From: Pyropia yezoensis
Taxonomy: Eukaryota; Rhodophyta; Bangiophyceae; Bangiales; Bangiaceae
Direction of reading: 5' to 3'
DNA length: 64,000 nucleotides
Assembly: GCA_009829735.1 (NCBI GenBank)
Contig: CM020618.1
Span: 39,671,030-39,735,029 of the forward strand
Positions 42,969-55,339 of this stretch are shown here, one piece after another; within the stretch, counting starts at the first letter, position 1, and each line of letters starts with the position of its first letter. The notes beneath the pieces were generated by a model. It did no database searches and was not told the origin of the DNA. It saw nothing but the letters and a program-made list of their open reading frames with translations. Both the position numbers and the translations under genes were made by a program.

Positions 42969-45900
42969 GGCAGTGGGGACGAACACACGACAGGGGGATG
43001 GGGGGGGAGTGGGGGGAAGTGGACGACCAGACGACGAGGCAACGACGCCAGACGGGGGTGGAACGCAGGCCGCGACCACGACAAGGACGTGGCGGGACGG
43101 GAGGGGGCTCGCGCGCGGGGATGTGAGCTTCTACTGACAAGGGGCGTGAGCGTGGCGGAGTCACATGGGCCGGGACTGCTTGCTGCTGCCCACCGGAACG
43201 TGGATGTCGGTCTCAGTCGCCACGATGCGGGGGTTAGGAAGATGGATTCCGGAACCGACCGCATCACAACGGGATGCGCTCGGTTATATCGGTTACGCCG
43301 CCCCCCGGCGTGTCCCTCCCCGCCCGCCCCGCGCCCGCCCGGCCTCTCCGCGCACGGGGGCACCGCCGCCCCCTGCAGGCAGCAGCGGCGGGGCTGGTGG
43401 CAACCGGCCGGCGGCGCCTATCCAAGCAGCCTGGCGTCTAGAAGCAGGGAGGGGGGGTTCCGTGTGGGCGCCCGGAACCTTGCACGCCATCGCTCCCAAG
43501 GGGGACCGCGCGGGCGCGCGCGGGAAATCCACAAGGTGGTACGTTCCACCTGCGACTGGAAATGCCGCCCCCACACTGCGTCTGGCGACGATACCCCGCC
43601 GGTGGGGCCCGGCGATGGCGCCACCCGCCCAACCCTCCCCTCCCACCTTTCGTCCCCTCCCTCGGGTGCACACCGCGAGGTCGTCACCGCGGGTAGCCGG
43701 ATTAGCCGGATCCCCAGTATTGTGGATCAGGATGCAGGACGTGCAGGGTGCCCCCCGGGGCCGCTCTCCACGCACAGGGAAGATCTTGCCCTCGTAAGAG
43801 CGGGTGGGGGGGTGGGGGCCCCAGGGGGCGTTCACAGTGGCTGAGCAGCCCCGTGAGGAGAGTGAGGAGGGCGGTGGCAGGCTGCAATCAAGGATATGCT
43901 TGGGGAGCCCGCCTACCCGGGGGTACCGCCGTGGAGCGCAAGGCGGACCTCGCGCGGTGCTGAGACTGAGCCCCCCCGAGGTGGGAGCTCCGCCGACTGG
44001 TGGAGAGGCCGGTGAGACCGCTCGGGCGGCCACCGGCGGTTTGAAAAAGAGATTGAAAACAAGAGAACGGGGGCGGGGGCCAGGATTTTCTCCCGTTCTC
44101 CTCCGGACGGGGCCTCTGTGAGTACGCGTGTGGGGGGGGGGCGGTTGTCACCCGCATCGGAGGGGCCACAATCGCACGTGGGGGGGCAGTTATCATCCGC
44201 CACAGGAGGGGCCACACTCGCGCGGCCCGCCGGCCAACCGAGAATACGAGACACTCACTGCCCCCCCAAACCGTCGCAGTGTTTTACCAGTGGCGGGAGA
44301 TGCCTGCCCCTGCGATACTCTGAGAGGGAGGGGGCTAAGACAGAGCGGAAAGCCGCGGGGGCTGGTCGGGCCCGATGCCGTCGAGCTCATTGCAGGAGCC
44401 GGGGGGGCGGGGGCTGCTGAGCAAGACAAGGGCTGGGGCGGCGAAGGAGATGCGCAGAGGCAACACCACCCTCGGACTGTGCTCGCGGCCAACCCATCCG
44501 CCCATGCCGCACGTCAGGGAGACCCGCCCGGCATCGTCATGAACGGCACCGGGCGATCGAATCAGGACCCGGGAAGTGTGTAGAGCAACCGCGCCGCCAA
44601 CCCCACGTGGTGGCAGCCCCTGGTCGGTGCCGCTGCCCAGTGAAGATCCAGAAGTGACCGCAGTGGGGGGGCAAGCCCCACACACGACGACTGGCAAAAC
44701 GGCCCATTCCAGGACCCCCCCTCGACACTCGTGCGAAAGCGTGTGGGTGGCCCCACGTGGGCGGTCGGGCAAGGCTCGGGCGCATGGGTCGTACCGCCTC
44801 GCTACGTGACACCACCTGAATGGCTCACGGCTCCTCGTCCACCACCAGAGGGTGGGCCACCCGAGTTTCCTGTCTCGCGGCCTGAGAAAGGTGAGCCACA
44901 CACGGGATTCTCACGTTGAATCCACTGGCGCAAGTGGGTGGTTCATCAGCGGACACGCCATGCCGCGCTGTGCAGAAGCATGACGTGAGCAAGGGCGGTC
45001 CGCTGTCGCCACGGGTCGTTGCAAAGAGAGAGCCGTGGCGCAACGCGTCCAAGCAACGACCCGTTGCGTCGGGGGCTACCCACCACAGGCGGAAAGTTGA
45101 GGCTGAGCGAATCCCGGACTTTCCCCGCCCCGTTGATTTTCGGTGTCTGGCTCAGCGGCCTTGGAGACGGGGTCCACTCCCTGAGGACAAGCCCCACGAG
45201 TGGAGGGCCATTGACAGCCGTATGCACACAGAAAACGACCAATCAGTGCGAACCCCAGTACGTGGCTGATGGCGTCCTGTGGGGGAGCCCGGGGTGCGGG
45301 TAAGCTGAGGGGGTGTTGCTGAGGGTGTGTCCTCTCTGCGGACCAGCGGCTCTGGATTCATAATGGCATTCGGGCGGGACCTCCTCTCGTCAGGTGTCAG
45401 AACCCAGGCCACGTGGGTGTTTGACAGCACATGCAATGATGTTGGTTGCTTGCCCGTTAGAGTCATCCCCTCCCCGCCAGCCATCTCTAAAGGAGGCATC
45501 ACTCTCGGCAAAGTGTGGATGGTTTCGACGAAGGGGGCACCGCCTTCCCCTCCTCACGAGTCTCCAGAGGACGCTCGTGGTCCCATGACCGAGCTCTTTG
45601 AATGCCTCAGATGCTTTGTTTGCGAAAGAAAACTCTGTCACAGCAGTCACCCGAACAGTCGAGGGCTTTCGAGAGGGGCAGTGGTCACCAGCCCACCAAG
45701 TGGGACGCAACAGGTTGCAAGTGAGTTTTCGCGTGTGGAGCGCTCTCACCGTCTAACATCACGGACACGTTCGCCGACCGTGCGGTTTTCACCGTTGGAC
45801 CATCCCGGACGAGGTGTTGCGCCGCCTTGGCAAACTCTGTTGGTCCAGGCTCTCAGCCGACGACGCCACGCTGCCGCTGCTTGCCCATTTCGCCTTCGCT

Positions 45901-46864
45901 TTTTTTGTGACTTTGCCCAGTGGTGTTTGCAGGAGGGCAGCCTTCTTTGCAAGTATTATATTTTCCCCCAGATAGTGGTTCACTCTCGGCGAGGACGGTC
46001 AGCTGTCGCACCGGCGGGGTTGGCAGACGTGCCGTTTCCGTGCCACTTGGTGCGATACTGGCGGACGTTGGACAGCGCACGCCACAGACTGGACGGCCCG
46101 CAAGGCCTCTGCCTGGACTCGTCGACTCGGGCCCTCGTTCGCATACAAATCATACGGGCCAAGACACGCAGGATTTGCGGCGTCGGTGTGCGGGCGATGC
46201 TGCCCCTCGTGCAAGGCCACATTGGTCACGGGATCCACACGACCCGGATGTGGCTCTGGCCTGGGAGACAAGAAGAGAGTGTCAGGGAATGGCCATGGAG
46301 GGCATGATCGGGCCACGTCCTCCGCCCGTGGTACGCCATGGTCATGAAGTTTTTACCAATCAATGGCGGGTCATCTCTCCAGGGTCCAGCATCGTCTGCG
46401 GTCCTCGCAGGAAAAAACGACGTGGCGGGGAAGAAGTGCCCAGAAGCTTTGCTGGCCTTCTTCTCGCCCTGCCCTCGGGCCTCTCCCCAGTGTCGGGCGC
46501 CAGCTTTGTCCGCTTTTGCAGCGATGCATGCAATCCAGTCGCATCTGCTTGAGTAGCTGGGGGGCAAGAACAACGCTTGCGCAGCTGACACGTAAACGCG
46601 ACCTACACATGCTGGCACCATCGTGCAACACGAGGCTAGGCTGCTGCTATGTACCATGACCATGGGGTCCATGTATTTACTTGATGTCTCGCTGACAGAA
46701 TAGCGTGTGCTGGCTACTACAACTGTCTCTACTTGGGTCGGGTCACAGAGGCAATTGCCTCTTCGTCCATTATCTGTTGCTCTTGCAGAAACAAGAAAGA
46801 AAGAGAGCGATGCACGGCCGCTTTTTCCACGCGCAGTACGAGCAGACCCTTCGGCTAGTGCCCA
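42969..46864. other. long spacer, no gene supported
   Basis: About 3.9 kb. The first part is promoter side for the bZIP gene. From about 45.3 kb GC falls towards 55%, and a plus frame of 326 codons (45327-46307) is open, but it has no domain I know and no similar neighbour; I leave it unassigned. Confidence 0.25.
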
Positions 46865-47234
46865 GCGCTGTGCCCCCTAAACCGTCGTCGCGGATTTCCC
46901 ACTTCAGCGCTGTAGTATGCTTGCGTCGCACCCTCCCACAGCTACCGCTGGCCCACATTTTGGGTCTAAAATCACGCAAGCGCTTGCACGCACGGGCAGG
47001 GGATCGCTGCGGGCATGCGCTACGAGATGGATGTGAAGCGTCAGCCACGACCTATCTTCCTGTATAAAAGCGCACGCCCGCAGCGATCCCCTGCCTGTGC
47101 GTGCAAGCGCTTGCGTGACTTTGGACCCAAAATGTGGGCCAGTGGTAGCTGCGGGAGGGTGCGCAAGGCGCGACGCAAGCATATTACAACGCTGAAGTGG
47201 GAAGTCCGCGACGACAGTTTAGGGGGCACAGCGC
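46865..47234. repeat. foldback element: ~160-bp inverted repeat, 50-bp spacer
   Basis: Left arm 46865-47020 and right arm 47071-47234 are reverse complements over nearly their whole length (about nine bases in ten), the right arm carrying an extra 8 bases (about 47163-47170). Outer ends read GCGCTGTGCCCCCTAAAC. The 50-bp spacer contains TATAAAAG (47063-47070). Either arm can be read as a peptide with KMWASGSCGRVR and LKW-VRDD, so a coding fragment may have been duplicated head to head. Confidence 0.85.
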
Positions 47235-50033
47235 AGCGGACTCCCGGATGCAGTACAAGCTTACCTCCACATCATCTCCCGCACACACCCGGGGGTAATA
47301 CCCGACGACGGAGGCACGACCCTTCACTAGAGACAGAAAAAAAAAAAACAGAACACTCCACCCATTGATGCGGACCATCTGTTGCACGCTACGAAAACAA
47401 ACACGTGCCCACCGCCGCCGTACGCACGTACGGTCAACGAGCTCAACAGCCACCCAACCCCAGCGAAGTCGGGGTACCGCCCACCCGCCAGAGCACACCC
47501 CCACGGACAGAGCATGCACGCCGTCCCCTCCCCCACCTTCCCCGGCCTCATCCCCGTCCGTCCAGCCAGTTGCGGACGGCCTGGAAGACGCCCCCCTCCC
47601 CCCCGTCGGGGGGCCCCCCCCCCCCCCCCCATACGCAAACGACCCCCCCCCGTCACTCCCCGCGTCACTCCCCCCCGGCGAGCGCCCGCCGCGCGCTACC
47701 GCCCCCCGCCACTCCCAGCCGCTCACCTTGGCAAACCCGTGGGGCAGCCCCACCCGCCGCGCCAGGCGCGTGTCGCGGCGCAGCGCCGCCGCCACCTCCT
47801 CCCACAGCCGCAGCCGGTCCGGGTCCGACGCGGGGATGAGCTCGTCGCGGAGGTGCGTGTCAATGACCGCGGCAGTGTCCATCTCCCCCGCCAGCGCACA
47901 CTCCTTGGTCCACCGGCAGTAGGCCTTGGCGTGGTCGACGAGGCCCGCCACGCGCGCGGCGCGCGCCGCCGCCGACCGCCGCGCCACGGCAAGGCGGGCA
48001 ATGGTGGCGGCGGTGGCGGCGACCGTCGCCACCCACCCGGCGTGGGCCCACAGCCACCAGCGGGCGCGGCAGCGCAGCGGCACCGCCGGGCGCGTCGACA
48101 CGAGCAGCGGCAGCCCGTCGGCGGTGCGGCGCTCCTCCACCACCCCGTACCGCGGGTCGGTGAGGAGGTCGGCCAGCGCGCGCGCCAGCGCCACGTCTGT
48201 CTTGCCCTCCTCGTAGGTCAGCCGCCCTCGGGTGCGACGGGCGGCCACCCACGCGGCGAGGCCGTCGGCAAGCTCCCCGCGCGACATGCCCCCCGCTCCT
48301 GGCGGGGGGGCGGTCGCCCACCACGACGCGCACGCGGCGGCGCCAGCGCGGGCGGCCAGCTCCCGGGACGCCACGTCGGCCAGCTCCTCGGCAAAGAGCG
48401 ACACTGCCGCGTCCTCCACGCACCGCCCGTGGCGGGGCACATACCCGTCCTCACACGCCAGTGTGCCGCCCGTACAGACCCCGTGGTCGGGGCACAGTAC
48501 GCACACGCGCCCGTCGTCGAGCGTAACGGGGACGGTCACGCCCGTGTCACAGTAAGCGGTGGGGGAGAGCAGCGGCGGCAGCACCACCGATAACCACGAG
48601 AGGAAGAGGAGGCCACCGAGGCCCGCGCCCAGCCGGCGGGCCAGCGTGGCCATCCACGACCGGCGTGGGGGGGCCGCCACCTCTGCCGGGGCAGGTGGCG
48701 GCACCAAAGGACCGCCACCCGCTGCCGCGTCTGCGGCCCGCCGGTTGCGGCGAGCCACCGCTGGCGGCGGCGCGGCCACGGCCACCGGCGCCTCCTCCTC
48801 CTCGTCGGTGCCCCCCACCCCCCCCTCTGGTGCACCCGCGCGCCTCCTCGGGCGGCGGTGGCGGAGGCCCCCCCCCGACCCCGCGGCGGGCGTGGCCGGC
48901 GCAACCGCGTCCACGTCGGCCGCCGCGGCCGCGTCGGCGGCGGCCGCCTCGGCAGCAAGGTAGGCGGCGTGGCCCGCGGCGAGTGACGCGAGCTCATCCC
49001 GCCGCGCCCGCCGCGGCGCGCGCAGGCCAACCGCCGCGAGGTACGCCCGCAGCTCCGTGTCGGGCATGCGGGTGAAGCGGCGGCTGACGGCGAGCGCCGA
49101 GCGGCTCGCCACCGACGTGGCGCTGCCGTCGGACGAGTAGCCCCCGTCCGCGTCGTCGTCTTCGTCATCGTCCATTTCGCCCCCGTCGGTGTAGTCGGTG
49201 GTGACGCCGCCCGCGTCGAGCGCGTCGTCCCACTGCCCGGGGGGGGGCGCAGAGGGGGAATCATAGTCCACCGCCGTCGCCGCCGACGGGTGGCGGTAGC
49301 CACCACGGCTGCCACGCCGGCGACCACTCCCTTCCACGTCACTGCGGAGGACCTCCTCCCGCGCCTCGGCGGGCTGGGCGCGTCCCGCCGCGGGCGTCGA
49401 CGGCGCCCCCGCCGCCACCGAATCACCCCCGTCCGTCGCCGCGTCCCCGTCCGTGTAGTCCCCATCAGTAATGGGCTCCGCGTCCACGTCACTCGCAGCG
49501 GCCAGCGCCGCCAATGCGGCAGCAGACGGCGCCGGGCGTGACCGACGTGGGGCCACCGCCGGCGCCGCCGGTGCCGCCGCCGCCGGCACCGACGGTGTAG
49601 CAGCTGGCGGCGGCGGCGGCGGCGCTGCCACCGGGGCGGCCGGCGGCGGCGGGGGCGCCGCCGCCACCGGTGCCACCACGGGTGCCGCCGCCGCCGCCTG
49701 GGCCGCGATGGCCTTCCCCTCACCCCCCCCCTCCCCCACATAGATCACCTCCCCTCGGTCCATAAGGCTGGCCAAAAAGGACGGGTCCACCGTGACGGTG
49801 CTCTTCCGCCGCCGCGCCGAGGCGGGCGTCGCGCCCCCGGCCGCCGCCGCCGCCGTCGCCCCCCCACCCGCCGCCGCCTGCGGGACGTTGGGCACGCCGT
49901 CGCCGGCGGCAGCCGCCAGGGACGATGCGCGGCCGCCGCCCTTGCGCTTGCGGGGCGTCGGCGCCGCCGCACCGCCCCCCCCCCGCGTCGCCCCTACGCC
50001 CGCCGCCGCCGCGGGTGTCGACGCGGTGGGGGG

Positions 50034-50068
<35 letters not shown>

Positions 50069-50198
50069 GGGTGGAGCCCCCGGCGCGCGCGGCAGATGAG
50101 CCACGGCGGCCACCACGCTTGGCCGTCGCCGGGGTGGCACTGCCATAGCGGATGGTGCCCGACTGGAAGGGGTTGTTGGGGGGCGGCGTGGCCGACAT
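47184..50198 (-). CDS. Src1/MAN1/LEM2-type inner nuclear membrane protein (MSC domain)
   Basis: From ATG 50198. Residues ~1-370 are low-complexity and probably face chromatin. Residues ~370-410 (FTRMPDTELRAYLAAVGLRA, then RRDELASLAAG) fit a HeH/LEM-like helix-extension-helix. A basic patch (RHRRPRRRAG, ~443) precedes TM1 (GLGGLLFLSWLSVVLPPLL, ~525-545). The lumenal part has the Cys pattern of the Man1-Src1p-C-terminal domain: YCDTG, CVLCPDHGVC, LACEDGYVPRHGRC. TM2 is at ~710-735. The winged-helix end HLRDELIPASDPDRLRLWEE runs to SGWEWRG, as in MAN1 and Src1 proteins, which tether chromatin and recruit ESCRT-III/CHMP7 to the envelope. The domain ends near 47690. The frame stays open to 47184 through a C-run (47610-47635) and into the foldback repeat, so the true stop is uncertain. 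Confidence 0.82.
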
Positions 50199-51240
50199 GG
50201 TGCCGCCGCCAATGGGGACGACCACGACCACACTGCAAGTACACGACGAACGAGTCGGGAGGAGGGGGGTCAAGAGGGGGCGACAGAAGGGAGGGGGACG
50301 GGAGGGGCAGGGCGGGCGGAGGAGGGAAGTGGGGAGGAGGGAAGTGGGGAGGAGGGAGGGGGGGGCGCGCGGTACGCGACACCAGAGGGACACCCGCCCA
50401 CCGCCCGCGTCGTCGGCCGGCGGCAGCGCGCAGTGGGCAGAGAGGGCGGGGGTGGAAGGGGGGCGGGGGGAGAGCGGGAACGGTCCCTGCCCGTCGCCGA
50501 CCACACGACCAGAGGCGGCGTTCCGCGCAGTGGGGGGGAGAGGCCAAACCGCGGGCGATAGCGTCCTGCCCGATGCGCTATATCACCCAGCGCGGGGGTT
50601 GGAAGCAGACGGGGTAGGTAGGCAGGCGTGTGGCGCGCGTCCGCCGCGCGCACGCGCCGTTTCGAAAGTTTGGACCCGCTTGGGACCGAGGCCGACGGTG
50701 GGAGTGTCCCCCCCACAGGCCAGCAGAGAAAGGGGGAGGACGGCGTTCTTCCCGCCGTCCGCGAGGCTGGCGTGTCCCCCCCCCCCACCCAACAGAAGCG
50801 ATGGGTGGACAGCATTACAGAGCACTCACGGCAGTGTGTTGGGGTTGCAGGAAGCAACGCGCAGCAAAAAAACCAACCACGGCGGGAGCCCACGAAATAC
50901 ATACTTACACGAGACAGGAGAAAAAGAACGCCAAGAAGAGGGCGGATTTTTATGCAAAAAAAGACGTGGCGGGCGCGATGTGACGGACGCGGAAGAAGGG
51001 CGCCGCCACGCGGGCTGTGTCCCACAGACAAGGCAAGCAAAACAGCAGCAGTCCAAGAGGTCCCCTCGCCGCGTCTGTCAGTATCAGGAGTAGTACGACA
51101 CTTGGCGCGTGCGAGGGCGTTGGCGCTGCCCGCCCCTCGCCCCTCCCCTCCCCCCCCCTTCCCCTCCTCCCCCGTCCTCCCCCCTCCTCGCCCCCGCCCC
51201 CAACACGTACGTGGTGGTGGCGGTGGCCCAGCGCCGGCGC
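50199..51240. other. spacer upstream of the nuclear membrane gene
   Basis: Purine- and pyrimidine-rich strings without a recognised gene; it should contain the promoter of the minus-strand gene that starts at 50198. Lower-GC patches near 50860-50960. Confidence 0.3.
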
Positions 51241-51253
51241 GGCCCGCCGGGCT

Positions 51254-51330
51254 GGCGCCAAAAAACGAGGTGATGGCCGGCGTTGCGCGCGTCGCGGCGT
51301 CCCGCTCGTCATCGTCGTCGCCCTCCCTAC
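51254..51330 (-). other. possible 3' exon with PIP-box-like motif
   Basis: On the minus strand, after TCCTCGTAG, a frame reads EGDDDDERDAATRATPAITS, then FFGASPAGR, and ends at a GTACGTGT near 51212. The ITSFF core resembles PCNA-interacting peptides and the ITSYF near the C-terminus of animal RNase H2A, so it may be a distal exon of the RNase H2A gene. How it would be joined is unclear. Confidence 0.3.
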
Positions 51331-51819
51331 GAGGACGGCGCGCACCAGGAGAAAAACGAGGGGGGGGAACGCGGGGGGAGGCGAGCAACCACAGCCGCAC
51401 ACGACAACACAGCACCCAACCATTGCCGTGGGGGGGACCATCCCCGCACACCGCGGAGAGGGCAAACCCACAGCACCACCCGGCAGGGGTCACAAGAACA
51501 ACAGGGGGGCGGGGGAGCGTCAGCGTCACGTTCGTTTTGATGCTGGTAGGCAGAAGAGCGGGCGGCAGCCGCCCGTGGCCCCCGCGCCCTGCACGGCGGG
51601 TCGCGGCGGCCGAGGCGGCGTGCGGCAGCGCGCACCCCCACGGGCCGGCCGACCCGCAGCACCAAGCAGCAGCAGTGTCCCAACGTACCAGCGGATGCCC
51701 ACGGCGGCGGGCGTGTTGGCTAGCAGCACCCGCACCGTGCCTGCGGGGAGGGAGAGGGAACGCGCGCCCCAACCAAGACAGAGACAAACGACACGACAAG
51801 AGAGACGGAACGGGGGTAC

Positions 51820-52206
51820 CAACGGCACGTCAGTTGCGCGGCGCTGGAGCACGGTGAGCGAGGCCACATCTGCTGCAGCACCTCCTTGACCCCCCAGCAC
51901 CCCCCCAACTCCGTCCCGTCCCAGGCAGCAACCCGGGCAGCACGTGCCTGCCGCCCACCACCGCCGCCCCGGGCAGGCGGCCGCCTAGCACGCGCGCGCC
52001 GCCCCCCCTGCCCACCGCCTCGCCACCCCCACCCAACCCCCCAAAAGCATCCCGCCACGCGCGGCCTCACGCACTCCATGAAAACCGCACCAGAGACGGG
52101 AACCCAAACACCGAGTCCACGTGGGCAGCCAGCCACGCCTTGGTCACCCCGTCGCCGGGGTAGCCGCTGCCAAGGGTGCGGCCAAAGGTGGGGGCGACGA
52201 CACCGC

Positions 52207-52240
<34 letters not shown>

Positions 52241-53655
52241 GGCGGTGGCGGTGCCGCCTGCCGGCGACGGGCACCCGCCGCCGTCGCCGCCGCCCTCCCC
52301 GTCGCTGCCGCCCTCCCCCCCCTCCCCGTCTCTGCCGCCGTCGTCCCACCCCGCCCCTCCCCCGCTGGCCACCGCCACGGGCGGCGGCACGGGTGCCCCC
52401 CCCCCCCCGCCCCCCCCCCCTCCTTGGCCTCCTCCTCAAACACCCACGCCCGCAAGTCGCGGTCGCGCTTGCACTTGGCCGCAATCGACGCGGCGCCCAC
52501 CACCCGGTAGGTGGCGTCGGCCTTTTTCGCCACCACCACCGTCCCGATGGACGGGAAGGCCGACCGCAGGCGCGCGGCGTACCGGTCGGGGTCCCCCACC
52601 GTGTCCACGTAGAGGGCGGAGAGGGGGATGCCCCGGCCGAGGGCGTCCCGCACGAGCGCAAACGCCGCGTCAAAGGAGAGGGTGTTGAGGGACACGGGGG
52701 GGCGGCGGGTCATGGCAGCGGAGAGGGTGGCGGCGGGGAGGGTCACCGTCTGGATCCTGTGGGGAAGGAGCAAAAAAAGAGAAGGGGGGAGAGTCGGGGG
52801 GGGGGGGGGGGGCGGGGCAGTCGACAAAGCGGGGGACAGGACGACAGTCAGGGAAAAGGCCGTGACGGGGGGGGGCGGTCAGCGTCGGTGGGCCACGCGG
52901 TCAGCCAGAGCGGTCGCTCCGCGGCAGGCAGTGTGGACAATCCAAACCGCGACCGCACCGCCATCCCCCGTGGGGCAGGAGCGGCGCGGCCGGAGGGGCC
53001 CGGCGACGGCGGCAGCGGCGGCGGCGGCAGCGGCGGCGGCGACGGCGGCGGCGGCACGGGCGGGGTGCAGGCCAAACGTACTGGAGGAAGGGGGCGGCGG
53101 CCATGCGCGCGAGCAGCACGTCCCGCTGTGCCTCGGTCAGCGCCTTGGAGTCTGTCGCCACCGCCCCGACCACAGGGAAAACAAAAAAAGCAACGTATAC
53201 GGGGTGGGCGGTGGAGTGAGCGAGGGCGGAACAGGCGCCGTCAGTCGCACGTCACGACACCCGCCTGGGCGGCGGCGCGGAGCGGCAAAAGGCGGCCAAG
53301 CCTCACCGCGGCAGGGGCAGCAGCCGCCGGGCGGGTGCTGCGCCCACCCACCCCCCCCCCCCCCCAACCCCTCCCACCCACCCACCCCCCACTCCCACCC
53401 CCCCGCCCCCCCCCCCCGCCCCCCTCCCGACCGCCCACCCGCGTAATCCCCCCCCCCCCCCCCCCCCCCGTACGTACCATCACAGCCAAGGTCGTGCAGC
53501 CGCCCCGCGTCGGCGACCGGCACCACCGCCGACGCGTAGACGAGGGGACCCAGGACGGGCCCGCGGCCCGCCTCGTCAATGCCCATCATGCAGGGCGTGG
53601 CGGGGGGGGTCCAGGGGGTGTCGGCCGGCACGGGGGGGGCGGGGGGGGTGTCCAT
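51820..53655 (-). CDS. ribonuclease H2 subunit A (catalytic)
   Basis: Removes ribonucleotides from DNA and RNA from hybrids in the nucleus. Exons by eye: 53655-53478, 53151-53082, 52756 to ~52075, and 51869 (or 51872) to 51820. Exon 1 holds motif [21 protein letters not shown], with catalytic Asp-Glu. Exon 2 is [17 protein letters not shown]. Exon 3 has [36 protein letters not shown] and [11 protein letters not shown], giving the other catalytic Asp residues. The end has [13 protein letters not shown] and [12 protein letters not shown], then [14 protein letters not shown]. About 110 low-complexity residues separate [12 protein letters not shown] from GSGYPG, and the frame changes in C-runs at 52398-52424. 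Donors are GTACGT twice, then GTGCGT. A T-run then TCTTTCCAG just upstream of the ATG suggests a 5' intron. The last codons are unsure. Confidence 0.82.
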
Positions 53656-53681
53656 GGCGGCGGTTGCCCCGCTGGAAAGAC

Positions 53682-53714
<33 letters not shown>

Positions 53715-55339
53715 GGCCAACGCGGCGGGGGGAGGGAGGGGGGAGGCGGGGGGGCAGGCGGGGTGGGGGAGGGGGGGGGGGGCGGGAGGGGGAGGAAGAA
53801 GGCGCCTGACGGACTGGCAGGAGCAGCAGCAGCAGCAGCAGCAGCGGCGGCGGCGGTAGGGTGATGCAGCGGCTGGGGGCTGGTGGTGGCGGCGGCGAAG
53901 GCGGGGGGGGTGAGGGGGGGGCAGCGGCAGCGAGGGGGGGTGGCGGGGGAGTGCGCGAGGCACGCCAGGACGGCAGGAGCGGCGCGGGACGAGGGGCGGC
54001 CGGCCAGCGACGCGCGCCGGCATGTCACGACTGATCCCCAGGGGCTGGCTGGCGGGAAATGGCGGGAAGCGTGGGGGTTGGCATCGCAGCCCGCCGCCGA
54101 TGTGCTGTTCCCCATGGATCTGTTTTGGCGCCAAGGAGGGGCGCGGGCGGCCGGCCGCCGCTGCGGCTGCCTTGCGCCACGGCTGCGCAGTGGGAGGGGG
54201 GGGGGGGGGGGGGGGGGCAGCACGAGGAGCGTACGACGCGTTGCCTACGGCGGGGCTGGCGGCCGCACCTCCCGCCCCGCGGTGGCCACCCGCCCACTGC
54301 TGCGCGGTTGTTGTTGGTGGCGTACCGGCGACGGCGGCCGCGTCGGCGGGGGCAGGGACGACGGCGGCGGCGGCGACGGTGACGGCGGTGGCGGCGGCGG
54401 TGGCGCGTGCCGCTGCGCAGCGCCGGGGGGCGGGGCGGGGGGTGGGGGGGGGGGGGGGCGCGCCCGAGTTCCTGCCCTCGCCTACGCGACGCGCCGGCGG
54501 CAGGTGGCGCCCGTGGGGTCAGACTGGGTGGAGTGAGGGAGGCGGAGGGCCCCTCTTTCCCCTCGGCTAGGCGACAAGCTGGTTGGGGGGGGGAGGTGGG
54601 GGGGGAGAGGGGGGTGCCGCACGGGGATTTCCACGCCCATCGTGTCCCCCCCCCCCCCCGTCCCACGCTCGCTACCCTGGCCTCGGCTACGCGACACGCA
54701 GCCGGCTGGTGGCGCGTGTGGGGGCAGAAGCGGCGGGGTGGGCGGCGAGGTCCTCCTCCTTCCCGGCCGAAAGGCGAGACGGTGGGGAAAGGAAGGGACG
54801 GGGGGAGGGGGGCGCTGCGCGACTTCCCCCCCCCCCCCCCCCCCCCCCCGCCCGCCCTCCCTCCGCCCCGTGCGGCTCGGTGCGTGCAACATGAAACAAC
54901 ACGATTGGAAGCCGCCCCTCGGCACGCGCACTGCGCGTCGCCGAGGGGGGGAGAGAGGCGCAGCCGCTCGCTGCACCATCGCGACGCGACGCGCCACCCC
55001 CCCAACGGCCGCTAGTTCCCCACACCAGTACCGCGCGATGGGGGGGTGCGCCCCCCTACCCCACCCCCCGCCGCACCCGCCCATCCACGGCCCCCCCCCC
55101 CCCCCACCCCCCCCCCCCCCCGGCCGCCTCCCACCAGCGACCCCCGCGCGTCGGGTACTACAGTCACGCCCGCCCACCGACGGGGCACACCCTATCGCAC
55201 CCACGACCATCCCCCCTCGTCCCTCGGAGCCCCCACCACCAGCCCTCCCCCCACCCCCCTGACCCCACCCCCCAACGCCGCCCCCCCACCACGACCCCCG
55301 GGCGCGGCAGCCCGCGCGCACCCCCCCCGCGCGCCCCGC
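53656..55339. other. spacer, no gene
   Basis: Contains a 24-A run (53681-53707), many G/C runs and three related patches with CTACGCGACRCGC and GGTGGCGC-YGTGG (54481-54520, 54560-54600, 54685-54725). The patches look like a degenerate ~100-bp repeat. No gene seen. Confidence 0.3.

Noticed and set aside
45327-46307. 326-codon plus frame
   Set aside because: No domain, no helix or motif pattern, and no matching neighbour; lower GC gives mixed composition by chance.
47725-47726. GTGAGC donor in the nuclear membrane gene
   Set aside because: Reading through gives SGWEWRG, which fits the end of the MSC domain better than splicing.
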